Assembly (NCBI GenBank): GCA_013399855.1
Contig: VXAY01002371.1
Span: 696,321-760,320, forward strand
DNA: 64,000 nucleotides
Direction of reading: 5' to 3'
Source of the DNA: Oxyruncus cristatus
Lineage: Eukaryota > Chordata > Aves > Passeriformes > Cotingidae
Part shown: positions 37,401 to 50,766 of the stretch, in pieces
How the letters are laid out: each line of letters begins with the position of its first letter
Position numbering within the stretch: position 1 is the first letter of the stretch
Program-made: the position numbers and the translations under genes
Notes under the pieces: model-generated
Seen by the model: only the letters and a program-made list of their open reading frames with translations
The model's database searches: none
What the model was told of the DNA's origin: nothing

Positions 37401-40400
37401 AAAGAGGAAAAAAGAGGTACAGTTACTGTGGGTTGGAAAGCAAGAATCTATTTTGCCCAAATGTTTAAAGTTTTGACATAATTATTATTGCATAAAAGGA
37501 TGTAATAGTAGGCTGTTTGAATTTCTTCATGGAAAGATGAGAAAAACAGCAAATGTGTGTGGGCACAGCTCCCATGATAAGACCGCTTGCCAGGGATGTG
37601 GGATAATGTGGCTCAGGTCCTGGCTCAGCTCAGTTCCCTGTTACAGGATTCTGTTGCCTCTTTCTCGTAGTGGGGTTGGTGTGGTTCTATTTGTGTTGTT
37701 TAGGGTTTTAGTTTTGTTTGTTTGTTGGGGTTTTTTTACTGGATTCTTTCTTTTTTACTGGATTCTTTCACTTCCCTAAAAGATTGAAAGGTACATCCAT
37801 TTTCTGAGCAGTTAGCACTAAAGCTTTCAGAAATTCTGTGCTGGGTGTGAGAAAGTATTAATTCCATTTTCTGGAATTAAATAAGGGATTTAGTTCTGTT
37901 CTGAAGGGTTTGATTTCATGTTTAAAAAAACCCACAGAGCAGGTATATGAACCTTTATACATACAGACTTTTTAAAATTGGGAACTTGGATGTAGGTGCA
38001 GGTTTTCCCAGAGGCATGTGAAGCCAAGAGGAAGTCAGGAGCTCTGTAGAGCATGGCCTGACAGCAGCCACAGGCAGCTCAGAGAGTAACAATTGTAGAT
38101 ACAAAGGGTGGTGCCTGATTTCTTGTGAATTGGTGCATTTTTTCCACTACCCATGATGCTGTTGAGTTCTGAATTTTGGTTATGCCCACTACAACCAAAG
38201 AGTCTAACAAAAAGAGTCAGATCTCTTTCATATGTTTTTGGGATTTGCTTTGACGTGTCTCAAGCAAAAGAAATGGACAGAACTGTCCGATTTTACTGTG
38301 CATTACAGTGACTGTATGATGGAAGTTTCTGACACAAAATGCCTTTCAGCTTATCAGTTCAACATAAATTACAAAAAAAAATTAAAAAGCGGGGGGGAAG
38401 TTTTAAACTAAAATACCCATTGCTTCCTGTTAGATAACCTTTATAATTTTGTTAGATCTGTCTCCTTTTTAGTGAAGTCAAGCAAATCATTTGCTTTCCC
38501 AGAATGGAATTAATGCAAAAGTTTGTCTTTCCCCCCAACCCCCCCCCCTGAAATGAGGGACTTCATTGCTGGTACTCCATGCATCTGTGGAATACAAAAA
38601 AACATTTGTAGATTTCTTAATTAGTAGTGCTTTATTTTGGTTTACCTCCTCCTGAATTTTACCAGGGTTTTTAAGGCCTTAGTATCTCAAAGTCAACTGT
38701 AGGTTCTGTTTTCTGCTACAGGTCTTCTGAATAATTCAGTGGTAACTTATTGTTTGGTACAACATAAAGTGAAAACAACATATAGTTTTTAAATTGTTAG
38801 CTGTCACAGTAGATGGTGATGTGAAAGGGGGTATACTTGCAGAAAAAGTCATCAGTATTACAATAACAACTCATTTCACAAGAATCCCTGAGCCTTGAGT
38901 GTATTGATTAAGTCAGCACAAAAGCCTCCATTCACTTGCAGTATAGATCATCTGAAATTCCATGTGTTGGAGACGTGAATGTTGGTGTGTAGATGCACAA
39001 GTATAGTATGTATTCAAATATGACAGTGGACATGTATTAGCCTATGCTTCCATGGTACATCTGAAAGGATTTATAGCACAGCTGTAGATGTTCTCCTGGA
39101 GGTGTTGGTCTTAACCTGAGCTTCCCCTTCTCTTTCCTTGCCACTTTTCAAAAACAAAATACATCTCTTGTTGTTCTTCAAAATACTGAAGAGAAATTGA
39201 GAAAATGGCAAATAGTAAAAGTACAATACAGCTTTGTGTGCATGAAAATGAAGAATTGGCAAGATCTGAAAAGTGTTTTGAAGAGAGAAATGGAGAACAT
39301 CGCCGCCCTTTAGGAGCAGGTATCCTGAACTTGAAGAGCACATAGGAACAAATCAGGACCACTTTTATTCAGAAAGAGGTTTGGCATATTCTGCCATGTC
39401 TTTAAAGGCAAGGAGCTGCATGTGATTATTTTCATCTTATCACTGAGTGTTTCACTTCAAAACCACTCTAAAGTCCTGGCCCTGCAATTACAGAAAAGCA
39501 GGGTGCAGGATGGTTGGTGGGGCCATGTGGGTCTCAGAGCTGCTGCTTTCCTCACTATTTAAGGATATTGGTTCCGGGGGTAGCTGAGGCCAAGGTATCA
39601 GTGTGCTGCTATAGCCATCCTTGCCAAAGGGCTGGCACCTGGGCAAGGAATCTGTACTTGGCTGGCCGGGCTGTTCCTACCACAAAGTACCCTGAAACAA
39701 ACTGTTGTTTGCTTGTTTGTTTATTCATTTATTTTCTCTCTTCCTTGTGTCCTTTTCACACAGGACAGAACCATCTCCCTGGGGGAAGTGGTGACCCTTC
39801 CCTAGGTCCGTTGTCAGCTCCTGCACAAGAAGGGCCCCACTTGGACAAAGTCTAGTTGGGCTTTACCTCATGCCTCAGTTGTCTGTGTCACATCCTGAGC
39901 CCTCTTTGGCTTCACATATAACCCTTCTTGATATGGTTTGTTTAGGGTTTTTTTCATTCCTCTGAAACATTCCAGCTCTTCCTGATGGAAAACCATCCTT
40001 GCTATCCTAAAGTCCTCTCTGGAAACACCATTATTTCACAAAAGTTCTTTTTGGCTGTTTTTGGCCAACGCTGACAGATGTAAGGAATTTTAGGCAAAGA
40101 TGGCAGGTCTTACTCATTCTGTTAATACCAGCAAGAGTTCTAGTACAGAGGCACAAGAGGACTTTTACCATCTGAGTAGCGGGTGTAAAATTCATCAATC
40201 AAACACCTGCTGTGTCCTAGTTGCATTCATGTGCCTTTATAGTAATATGTTTTTAGTACAAAGGCAGCTACAATAGTTCAGGGCTTGCTTCATTTTGTTT
40301 GGAAAATTGATCAGAAGGTATTTGATTTCCCCACTGCAGAATGCTGTGTTTTCATATCGACATTTCTTTCTCTGAAGCCCATTGCTGTTGGGTTTTTTTG

Positions 40401-43400
40401 TGTGTGTGTTTGTGCTGTAATTTCACTGGATTCTACTTCTATTTGTTACAAGTGGATTTATGAGTTAGCAGTGCCTAACTTGTTATTGTTACAGTCTTTA
40501 CAAAAGCTGCAGTTTCTCTGTAATTGCTAATGAATTATGTTTTTCAAAATCATCGTAGAATGTTTTTCAGCCCCTGTGGCTCCCAGCCTTAGTGTTGGAT
40601 GCAGTGTATTTGAGATGGATGAAAAAAATACCTTTCTGCTTTCACTGTTGGCAAAGGGGAGAGCGTCAAACACCTCCCCCAGTGATGTGTTAGGTTCAAT
40701 AGATTCCAGCATTTGTGTCAAGCTGAGAGGCATGATTTTTCTTCCCTTCCTAACACTAAAAGCAGATATGTGAGTGCTGTAACAGTGTGTTCCCTCTGAA
40801 GCTGCATTTCAGTAGTTAAGCTGAGTGTTTACCTATGTCTGCACTTCTCTGTGAGGCGCTAAGACACTTGGACTGTTGTTTCATGTGTAGAAGTATTTAT
40901 TTTTTGAAATACCTTTTTTTTTTTTTTTTTTAACCATCCCTCCCACATAGCTCATTTCCTTGATCAGAGTTTTGCTTCTGCTGCAGGATGTTATCATTTA
41001 GCATGTGTCAGCTCTGGCTCTAACGTGCAAGAGTAATGGAGCAGAAAACCTTCTCTGTTCACTGGAACAGCTTAGGGGATGGTCCAGAGGTTATGGTTTG
41101 AGACTGAAAATAGGACTTTAACTAATCTGTACTACTGGAAGCTCACTGAATTGTTTAGTTCTCTCAAACACTTGCTGATGTGGCTGACACAGGAATAGGT
41201 CTTTTTTATTTCTTTATTCTGACCTATAACCCATAGCTAGTGGCGTGTAGGTGATTTCCATTACATACCTGCATACCCGTGCTGTCTCTGCACAGGGACT
41301 TTCCTTTGACTTCTCCAGAACCTCCACAGAGGCTGAAATACAGTGTATGGTGGAGGACGCCAGGGCAGAACAATTGCTTTTAAAGTAAAACACAGGCCTT
41401 CGGTGCCCTGTCTGTCTTTCAGAAACAGCTTTGTCTGATCATTTCAGAAGCTAGACTAGAACGTGCAGTGCGTGTTCAGAGCAAAGAGAGAAAACATTTG
41501 GGAAAAGGCTGGCAGAATTGTCTCCGAAATTTTCAGCTGTAGATGCCTTAATTACACCTGTTGAAATGGTTTCATGAAATTATTTATAAATTACTGGTTA
41601 TGGCACTGAATTTTCCCAGCATTCATCTGGGTCTCATTTTGCATAGTTGCTGTCTGCACAGTGAGATTAATCCTGTCTTGGGATCTGCAGAGGAATGTTT
41701 AAATTTATGATTCAAATGGATACAGCTCCTGTGGCAGAAACTGTGAAGAGGTTCATGAATTTCTAATTAGAAACGATTCATTCAATGAATATAATTTCCT
41801 AGACTAAGTTGTGGTGTGGAGCATAGGTGAAGCATAATGTTTAGGTAATTAAAATACACACATTCCCCCTAGAATTTGTGAGCCATACCCTGGGTAACCA
41901 GTTTTCTTTTCAGATGCTCTTCTCTACTATGCTTGTGTGTTTCAGGAGCATAACAGCAATGCCTTCCGATAGGCCATGATCTGTCTCTTATCTATTACAT
42001 TACATACAGAACAACTGAACTGAAGTTATCATGGGAGGAAGAGTCCTTCATGAATTCAAAACCTGCCATTCCAGTCAGGAAATAGGTTTTCAGCTTCTTT
42101 CCCATGTATTTTTTACTTTGTACTTTCTACCTGATTGTGTTTTTCAGGCTTAGCTCATAAATGGTCGCAAAACTGTTTTGAAGATTTTTACAAGGAAGGT
42201 AGTATATAAAACCAAAATCACAATATTTAGAAACCTGCAATAATTTGAGAAGAAAATGCATGCAAATGATCGCATAAATCACAGTGTACAAAGTAGACAA
42301 AAAAAAGCTACCTGTGAAGTAAGCTTCTTTCTTGAGCCCTGTGGCAAACAAGTAAAGGCTTGAAGCATAAGCCACAAATCCTGTTTGTAAGCTTATTACA
42401 CATGTTTTCTTCCAAAAGGAGTGATTTGTAAAAAGCATTTCACCAATTTGCCCTTCTACACCGGGGCTTCCAAACTTACCAGTCTGGCACCGCAGGCACT
42501 TCCCTCAGTGCCAACAGTGCAGAAGGGTTGGCGATACCAAGCAGTACCTGGGCAGTTCAATACCTGCCATCCATCCCTTTCTCTAACTGCTGGATCACAT
42601 CTTCAGCCAGGACCTCGGGGACTTGTCCTGCACCCGTCCTCTTGATGTCATTGGCTTTGGATGAAGGAGGAGACAGAGAGGAAATAGGACTGCTAAGAAA
42701 TGGCTTTAAAGATAGGAGAATAAAATTCTTCTACAAGCTGAGGTTGATTTAGATTAGCTGTATGGTGATTTGATGGAGGAATTCTTAGTTTAAATTCAGT
42801 GGACTTCACTCTACAGTATATTAGCATTACTAATTTTTAAGAGCTCCCTCTGGCTTTATTATTGGTATTTGAGATTCTATGCTGTGCTGACCTTGGACCT
42901 CAAGGGTAGCTGGACAGGCTGGTGCTAAGCCGGTTTGTCCTTCCTCTAATATGTTCCCTGGGGATTGGATACAATTGATGAATATCTCAATTTCTTCAGA
43001 ATCTTCAGATCTTAGTTGCTGTGATTTAATAGCGTATTGGACTAGTTAAGTATGCATTTACAGTGTCTCGGCACAGGATAGGGCCCCTGCCTAGGGCCCC
43101 TTAAATCCAGAAACCATGCAAGTAAATCAGTCGCTTTTGGGAAATACTGGATTTAATTATGTAGCTTAAGGAGCCTGCACTTGATCAGGTACTTTCTCAG
43201 ATTATTGGGTTTCGTTCACCAACACTGCGTAGTGTGTAGGTGGTGCGAATGTCTGGTGCACCTCTGATAAGCTTTATGGGCATATGTGGAGGGCAGATAC
43301 CTGGGGCAGCGGGCTGCTAGGCCAGAAAATACCTATCACTCTGACACCTGCTTTGTCTAGACCAGAGCCCTGGCAATGCAGTCTAGGAATGTCTGTTACT

Positions 43401-46175
43401 GCAGCTACTGTTTCTGTAAGTGCAAGCTGTCCTCTGTTTAATTTTTAAGGTTTAGTTCAGAAGGATGAAAGATGTACTTTCATGAAACTAACCTTTAAAA
43501 ATATTTTCTGAAAAGATTCTATAGCCTGCTTGAGAGCATGCCAACAGTACACCATTTGCTCAACTTTCTAGAATTAGCCTTTGGTAAAAAAGAGCCCTGA
43601 TCCTGATGAATAAAAGTCAATACAACATGTGGATTTTAAAGTGAGGTTTAACATGAGGTTTAATGGATTTTAACCAAAATAAATAGAAGTGCTCGAGGCT
43701 AATAAAAATTCTATGATCTCTGATACAGATCTAAGCCAGACGTTCAGTTGAGAGTACTATTTCCCTAAGTATTTTCCTTTGATTTCTTGTGTAAATAGCA
43801 ATAGAAAGCAATACCATTCTGCTGGAAAGGCAGGTAGGAATATTAATCACAACAGTGCAGGACTATTAGGTGTTTTGCATCCCAGCATTGCAAAGTGGAG
43901 CTCTAGAGAAGGGAGATGAGAGTTGTTCTTGCTTCTGCCTTCCACAGTCATCTTGATCCTACAAAACTGCTCCTGTTCTAGCAGGGTGTGCTTGACAGCA
44001 AATGAGAAAAAAGGAAAGCAAATACAGTCAGATTTTTTTAGGATTTTGTTACATGGGATGCAGCTAACTGTTCATCTGATAGTTTTAGGCTGAAAATAGT
44101 AACTTTTCATCTAATTGCAGTCTCAGACTTCAACTTCACAAGCAGCTGCTCAAGCAAAAGACTTTTGTAGTCTTGGGAGGCCAGGCAGCATCTTATAAAT
44201 GATAGTATACAAAAAAAATAGCATATTAAAAAAACAAAACACACACACACAACAAAAACTCCCCAAACAAACAAAAAATCCCCCAGACTTGCAGCAAGCG
44301 GCTTTTTAAGGCAACAGATAAGTCATCAGGAACTTGGGATCTAAAGGTATGTGGGGGACATGGTCGATTCTCCTGACTGGCATACTGAAATGGTAACATG
44401 AAACTGATAAAATGCTCCTTTTTTGAAAGTGCAGCAGTGTGTGGACTGACAAGGTGCTCATGAATGTGAAGTGTTTGGACTGTGGGGCTTGTCTTTCCCT
44501 CCCTCCTTGCAAACTGCTAGGCAGGGGTTGGAGAGTGCCTGAGAAAGATTTGTATCAGTGTGCCTGCAGTCTTTTCCAGATGCAAAACTTAACCGGATTC
44601 CATTTTGACAGAGCTAATGGCAAAAGAGAGGGTGCCGAATAGCTAATTTCACTTTTCTGATCTGAGAACATCAGTGGAATTTCCCTGGGCTTGGTCCAGC
44701 TTCTGCTTGACTAGAGGAGTCCTTTGGACCTGCCAGTATGTGAATGTGATCGCCTTTCCGTGTCCACTTCCACTTAAGAACTTCATTTCCCTTTTCATGT
44801 TATAAAATCAGCAAAAGCAGATACACTGACCACGTGTGGCCTGGCAAAATCCCCCAGTAGGACAGTGACCCAGTGCCAGCCTTGTGTACTAGCAAGCACA
44901 GGACCGTGAACCATCCTGTGCCTTCTTGGCTGCCATGGCCAACAGTGCCAGCTGACTCAGCTGTATGATGGCAGAGTAGGATCCTCTCTGCTCTAGATCT
45001 TGTAGACTTTCTGGGTGGGTTAATCTAAAACCACTTCATGGCAGTCAGTGGTAATTTCCTGTTTAATTTTAAAAGGCTGTATTTCCAGAAAATGGTATCT
45101 GGTTTTCTTTTTTTTTAATTAAATCCCAAGAACGTTTTGTCACCCTTTCTGTAAACAAAGGGCATAGGAAGTACAGTTTCACGGAGATAAGAGTTTTACA
45201 TGTAGGCCGAGGAATGCATGAACAAGAAGTCCCTCCAGTATTGAGAAACAAATCCATTTTTATTTTTTTGAAGCAAGCATACAACTGTGGTTGCTTACCC
45301 AGCTATGATGAGTAGGTTACAGTACTCACTTTGCAATAACTTCATGAGGGCTGGGACTGGCTGAGAATAAAATAGGTATAAGTTGGTTCCCCCATGATTT
45401 CATATGCAAAGTGTATTTCTCAATACTGAAAGCTATAATATCTTCCTCTATTTTAACTGGACTTTTCCCACTGATTTCAGCTAGACATGTTAATAGTATG
45501 TGCCTTTCAGGCAGTTGGCTTGCAATCTTAAATTAGACACCACCAGTGGGACTCCCTCATCTAACTTAGAGCTGAAACCCGTCGGGTGAGTTGTTCTTTA
45601 AGAGTTTCTGTGTGTCTCTGTTGATGGCAAAGGGAGCCCGGATGGCAGAGTCCTGGAGTAAATGGTTATACCCTAGATGTTTGAAGGAAGGTGATTTGAA
45701 CTCCATACCGTTGACAAGTTTCTGTGCGAGAAACTGGCCTTTCTGAAATGCATCTGAATCCTCTTGGTATTTTTAGCTCAGACATGCCCTTATAATCCCA
45801 CATTTTACCTGCATATTTTCCCTGACAGTGAATTTTTGGAAATGGCACTTGAACTTAGCTAACAAATTGTGTGATGGTCTAGTGAAAATAAATAAATAAA
45901 TCCTCTTTGTGTTTTGTTTTGAATCGCTTCTGTCTAGCAGTTTTACCTTCTTCCATATTCTTCAGTGATATATAGAATTAACTGCTTTTCCATACTATTT
46001 CAGAGTTTACCCTGAAAGTGATTCCTTCTGGAGAGGTTAATGTTTACTATTAGAATTGTTTTGAGGTAGTCCTAATTTCTGTAACCCTGTTTCTTTTTCC
46101 CTCTTTCTCCCCTTCAGATTTCTTCTTTCTGGTATTTGGAATAATTTCATTAACCTGACATTTGTTGTGTTTTAG
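34498..46175. other. Intronic sequence, no mobile element recognised
   Basis: No exon and no repeat family recognised. The region contains a 28-bp tandem duplication at 36400-36455, a ~19-bp duplication at 37732-37769, a C-rich run at 38531-38548, an 18-T run at 40914-40931, a hydrophobic - strand open frame at 42127-42438 with no known homologue, and a (CA)n/A-rich stretch at about 44228-44285. Confidence 0.5.
36400..36455. repeat. 28-bp tandem duplication
   Basis: Two adjacent 28-bp copies, tttcaaacgtaaagtgagaa and tttcaaaggtaaagtgagaa (each continuing ctgcta), differ at one internal base plus the last base. It is a recent local duplication, probably replication slippage. Confidence 0.9.
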
Positions 46176-46226
46176 GAGAAACCTGATGTGAGTCCTACAT
46201 CTCTACAGCTGCGGTCCCAGATTGAG
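46176..46226 (+). CDS. SASH1: SASH1 coding exon (EKPDVSPTSLQLRSQIE)
   Basis: This is a 51-nt exon of 17 codons, phase 0 at both ends. The acceptor is tgtgttttag and the donor gtaagc. The peptide EKPDVSPTSLQLRSQIE matches the SASH1 segment that follows the RRVSQDL motif; in human this segment begins EKPDASPTSL. It contains a Ser-Pro site (VSP) and begins a short helix that continues into the next exon, only 110 bp downstream. At 51 nt it is a small exon and can be skipped in frame. A stronger-looking pyrimidine tract and AG lie 58 bp upstream, ending at 46117, and would insert an in-frame stop if used. Confidence 0.94.
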
Positions 46227-46336
46227 GTAAGCATATCGATTTTGATCACCTACTTTTGTTTAATTTGATATTCTGCATAAATTGGGTAAAGGTTTCTCTT
46301 ATGTATGCTCTCACTGCTACGTGTCTTCTCTTGCAG
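46227..46336 (+). other. Short 110-bp SASH1 intron
   Basis: GTAAGC...TTGCAG intron between two small coding exons. It is by far the shortest intron here, which suggests the two exons are spliced as a unit. Confidence 0.93.
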
Positions 46337-46386
46337 GAGTCACTTGGTCTCAGCAGCACTGCTTCAACACCTGACACTGAAAGAAA
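46337..46386 (+). CDS. SASH1: SASH1 coding exon (ESLGLSSTASTPDTERK)
   Basis: This 50-nt exon starts in phase 0 after acceptor ctcttgcag and ends after two bases of a Lys codon (AA) at donor gtaagt. The peptide is ESLGLSSTASTPDTER plus the split Lys. In human SASH1 the corresponding segment starts ESLG and ends in ER-K, with a diverged Ser/Thr-rich middle, as here. It contains a Thr-Pro site (STP). Because it is not a multiple of three, skipping it alone would shift the frame. The intron before it, 46227-46336, is only 110 bp, much the shortest here, so the two exons may be recognised as a pair. Confidence 0.93.
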
Positions 46387-47734
46387 GTAAGTGAAGACAC
46401 AGGAAAGAAAGGAGGGAGAGGGAATTTTGTATTTTTTCTTTTTCCTTGGAGTAAATTCATTTTAGATTGCATTGATGTTTCTAGATTTCAAATCCAGCCA
46501 TTATTAATGAAAGCTGTGTTGGAACCTGCTCCTTCTCTTGTTCTCTTTTGGCCTTTTATTTTTTTGAGTTTACTATATCAAAGGAGGGTCGTTGTTTCTC
46601 CTCTCTTGGGGTGTGCATAGACCAATACAACTGGTAGTCATTTTTGAGGAACACTGGTGATTTCACATTTTCTGCAAAGTAAACTTCCTTTAAAAATTAC
46701 TTTCTGTGACTAGACCTAAATGCAGCCAAAAAGATAGGTGAAGGGAAGGGAGAGTTACAAACTTAAATCACGTTCCTTTTCCTGTGCACTCCTGAGCTTG
46801 TAAATGTGCTTTTGAAGAAGGTGCCAAGGGAATGAAGTATTTAAAACCAAGTTAAAAGGAGCTTTAATTTTAGAAGTCCTTAATAAAAACCTCTCTGTGA
46901 GGACTGAGAGGGTTTCTGTTTACTGTCACCTCCTGCTGCAATGTGTGTGCTTGTTTTCTGTGCCTCCTTCCTTTGATCCCAAGATCTTGGATCCGTACTG
47001 CTGAGGATAACGTGCAGTGGTACATGAAGACAACTGCCACTGTATTTCCAATTGCCTGGACTTCTGGGGTAGTGCCAGCTGGACTTGTTCAGGGGGAGTA
47101 TGTGGAATACAGTTGTGATGTGACGTGCTTTTGTAAGGTTTTACAGTCCCACATTTGAATATCTTCCAGTGATTCAACACTGGACAGTAATAGGAAGATT
47201 TCTGCCCTTGTTTTTGCTAGTTCCATAGAAGGACTGTCAGTCCTTCTGTCCTTCAGGGATCTGTGTTGGATGCGGGGTATGGGACTCACACTGACTATGT
47301 AGAAGTCAGTTGTGTGGTAATGAACAGATGCTCAGAGGCTTCCTTTGTGATTGTCTGAAAGCTAGTTCACGTTAAAGGTTTCAGAATGCAATAAATTGTC
47401 TTTTAGAGATGCTTTGTCTCACTTCACCCAAAGACAAAGCAAAGATGTTTGCTTGAGGTAGATGCTTGTTTTCAAAACAGTATAAGACAGATATGATGAA
47501 TTTTACGTTGGGTACTGTCACTGCCCGCATATTATATGCTGGTAAAAGAGAAGGCCTTGAAGTCTTAGACTTTCATAGTCATACTTCAGATATTGAAACA
47601 TGAAAAAGTTTTCTTGAAGGATACCTGCCTGTCTAACACTATAATGAAACTAGAAGCGTCACGTGGATGGAAACATAATGAAAACTCCAATCTGGGAAGT
47701 AAACCTCCAAGGTTATCCTATAATCCTAATGCTT

Positions 47735-47880
47735 TTCTCTCAGCCTCAAAGCACTTTACCCATGGGTAAATATTATCATCCCACCTCAGGTAATAATGAG
47801 ATAAGGATCTCACGGGAGAACAGCACACAACTCTGGAAAAAGACTCCACTTACAAGTTCTAGCCAGCTCCCTAAGTTGTG
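47735..47880 (-). repeat. MIR/CORE-SINE-like fragment
   Basis: The + strand reads caaagcactttacccatggg, then taaatattatcatcccacct and later aagttctagccagctccc. This is the order expected for a diverged, antisense amniote CORE-SINE: 3' 'cagcgctttaca', then 'attatcccca', then the tRNA-distal part. It is old and lacks a clear tRNA head. Confidence 0.4.
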
Positions 47881-50766
47881 TATCTGTGTAGACGTTGTAC
47901 CACAAACAACTGAGTGAGAAGACAGTATCTACACAAACATCTTCTGAGATAGCCCATTTACCTCACTGAAAGGGAATTAACCACCTTATCTTAGTTCAGA
48001 TAAAAGGGACATGTGATTTTTGTGGACCTTTCAAGAATGGAAGTGTCCCATTTGAGCATTTGTAGAAGGGTGTATGTGATTAACCTGATCATATGTATGA
48101 AACCTGTGCAGGACAGGTTGTGCCAGGTACTTGCACAATAAGACACAAGGCCATGTGATACATGCTAATTAGACAAGGTGTTGAAAATAATAAATGATAT
48201 CTACTCAATGCCGTACAAATTATTAAAACCTGAAATAATAAAGGCCTGTGCTGATGAGTGACAGCATGCCACATCAGTACTGGCTTCATCTCCCTCAACT
48301 TGGAGGGTTGAATTTTCACAGGAATTGCCTCTTCCAGGGAGGCAGAGTTTATAAAATTGATCTGGAGGAAAATGACCACTTCAAGCCCATCCAACACATC
48401 TGTACTTGCTACTAACATGTTGAATTCAGTGTTTTTCAGAGGAGGATGTCATGTTTACTATTAGAATTGTAAACCCTAGGGTTTTTTGGGGGTGTTCAGT
48501 GTTTAGTATATGTCTTTAATCTGAATTTTCTCTGTGGGCATGCTATGAGACAGGAAAGCTTGTCCCTTTGGGGACACTGTTTTTGTGTCCCTCTCATGCT
48601 GTGTGGAAGATGTGGGGTAAACCTTTTACAAAACTTCTTTTACTGTGAGAGTAGTTTGCCAAACGCGAAACTTGATGCAGATGTGCATTGATTTCTCGTA
48701 TTCACAAAGAGATTTGGGGAACAAAAGGAAGAACTTGTTCAAAACTAGCCTTCCAGACTTTCAGGAGCTGTCTAGAACATGGTCACTCTCAGTAGCTCCC
48801 TCGTGCAGCACTGCTGTCTGCAGACCCTGCAGCTTAACACTACCAAGGTCCAAAGTTTTAAAAATAACACATCTGGATGGTTGTTTAATTTGCCAGAGTT
48901 TAGAGATTCCAGACAGCCTGGGAGAAGCAATGTTTGCTTTAACCCGGTTTGGTTTCCCTTTTCTGTGGTACCCAGTTGGAAGAGAGAGTCCAACAGGCTC
49001 TGCTGTACACCACACTGAAAACAGATTAACCTTGGTGGTCTGTGGTAGGAAAGAATCCTGTTTGTGTGGACAAGCAGTGTATGTTCAGTCTTGCCTTGAG
49101 TCTTACTAACCCTGCTGCCCAGTCTGGTCAAAGTCAGTGCAAAATTAGTCACTGCCCTCAGTCCAGCAAGTTGTTTAACACATAATTGTCTAGTGGGTGA
49201 TGTGCTGTAACACAGATGAGCAGCCATAGGACCTGGAGGGAGGCAAAAGGGATTAAGTGGGCCTGGAGGCAGAATTGTTTGTCACTGTGATTCATTGTCC
49301 CTCCAGAAGGTATTTGGGCCAATACTACCTTCCTCTGTTGCTGGCAACACTGTTCCGTTTAATTGGACGAAGCTACAAAAAAGACTGCACGTGTGAATCA
49401 GCTCTGTGCATTATATATGCCCTACCAAGTATGGCTTTTGTTTGATTGGTTCTGACACAGAGAGAAAAATCTTCACTGTAGCAAAAGCCTCTGAGACTTA
49501 TGTGAGTAACAGCAAGGGTACTGATGTGGCCTGAAAAGCTATCCATAAACAATAGAAAGCAAAGTCATATTTGTTCAAGCTTTGCCTCACAATTGCTCTG
49601 TTTTTTTGGCCTTACTGGAGTTCCTTCTATAAATTGAAACAGTTCGTCAGGTTTCTAAGTCATGCCATGTTCAGCAAATAATGCAAAGCAGGGAATGAGG
49701 TGTTTGTAGCTCTCTTCTCTGAATAATAAATTTCACTTCCCTCTGCCCTTTCCAAGATTTCCATCTTTTAAACTGCAGTCTTGCTGAAAGCTATGGTGCT
49801 AGGGTAACTTTGCAGATTTTCGGTGTGCCTTCGGTAAATTGGCAACAGCATCTTTAAGCAATATTACTCATTTTCAACAAAAATCTCCCCAGAACTGCAG
49901 GTGCTTCTCTACAAACACATTGACTTCTGCTAGAAGAATCGTCAGAGCAGCAAATACGCAGTAAATGTGTTCTTTAGCAGTTACTATTAGTTCTCTGACC
50001 CCATACCATGTTGATCTGGGGATGTATTGTATATACAATCCCTATTATTTCCAAGTGATGGCAACACCCCAAGGATGTTTACTCAGATAGTGGACTGAGC
50101 AAGGTTTTCTCATAATTGTAAACAGAGCTTTTAAACAATGTAACCCAACTTTTAGCCTGTTCCCATTTTTGAGCATTCAAGTCTACATGACAGACTGATG
50201 AGCTCTGCATGTTTGCCAGGAAATCCAGGTTAAACCCAGTCCCCTGAACTCAGGCTTCTGCATCCTGACTCTCATCCTGTTTTTAGAAGAATTGGGGGGA
50301 TGTTTCAAAGGGGAAGTTGTGTGTTTTCCCTCTTGGGAAATAAATCTGTTTGCAATCACTGTTTGCTCCATCAGCCTCTGGGCAAGTTTCTGATGTGGTG
50401 TATCAGAGAACTGCCAGGAAAGAGAAGGAAGTAGGTGAGAGACCCAAGAGCACTGCACAGAGTTAGGATGACATACTGACACTCCTCTATACTATTTTTT
50501 TTTTCTTTGCAGTTGCTAGAAAAAGGAAGGATGGAAACAATGAATGGGGTAACAGCTGTATCATGTGTCTGATGTTTCACAGTCATTTCCACTACCTTTG
50601 CATGGCAGTGGGTGTTATGAATTGTCACCTTCTATGTGAATCACCTTCTGTTTCTTGAACTGTACCACTCAACCACACTCCTGACCAAGTAAATGAAATA
50701 GTCACACTTCATATCAAGTGCCACAATTCATCCTGCTGTACTTCTCAGCCTGTGGCTCAGTACAGT

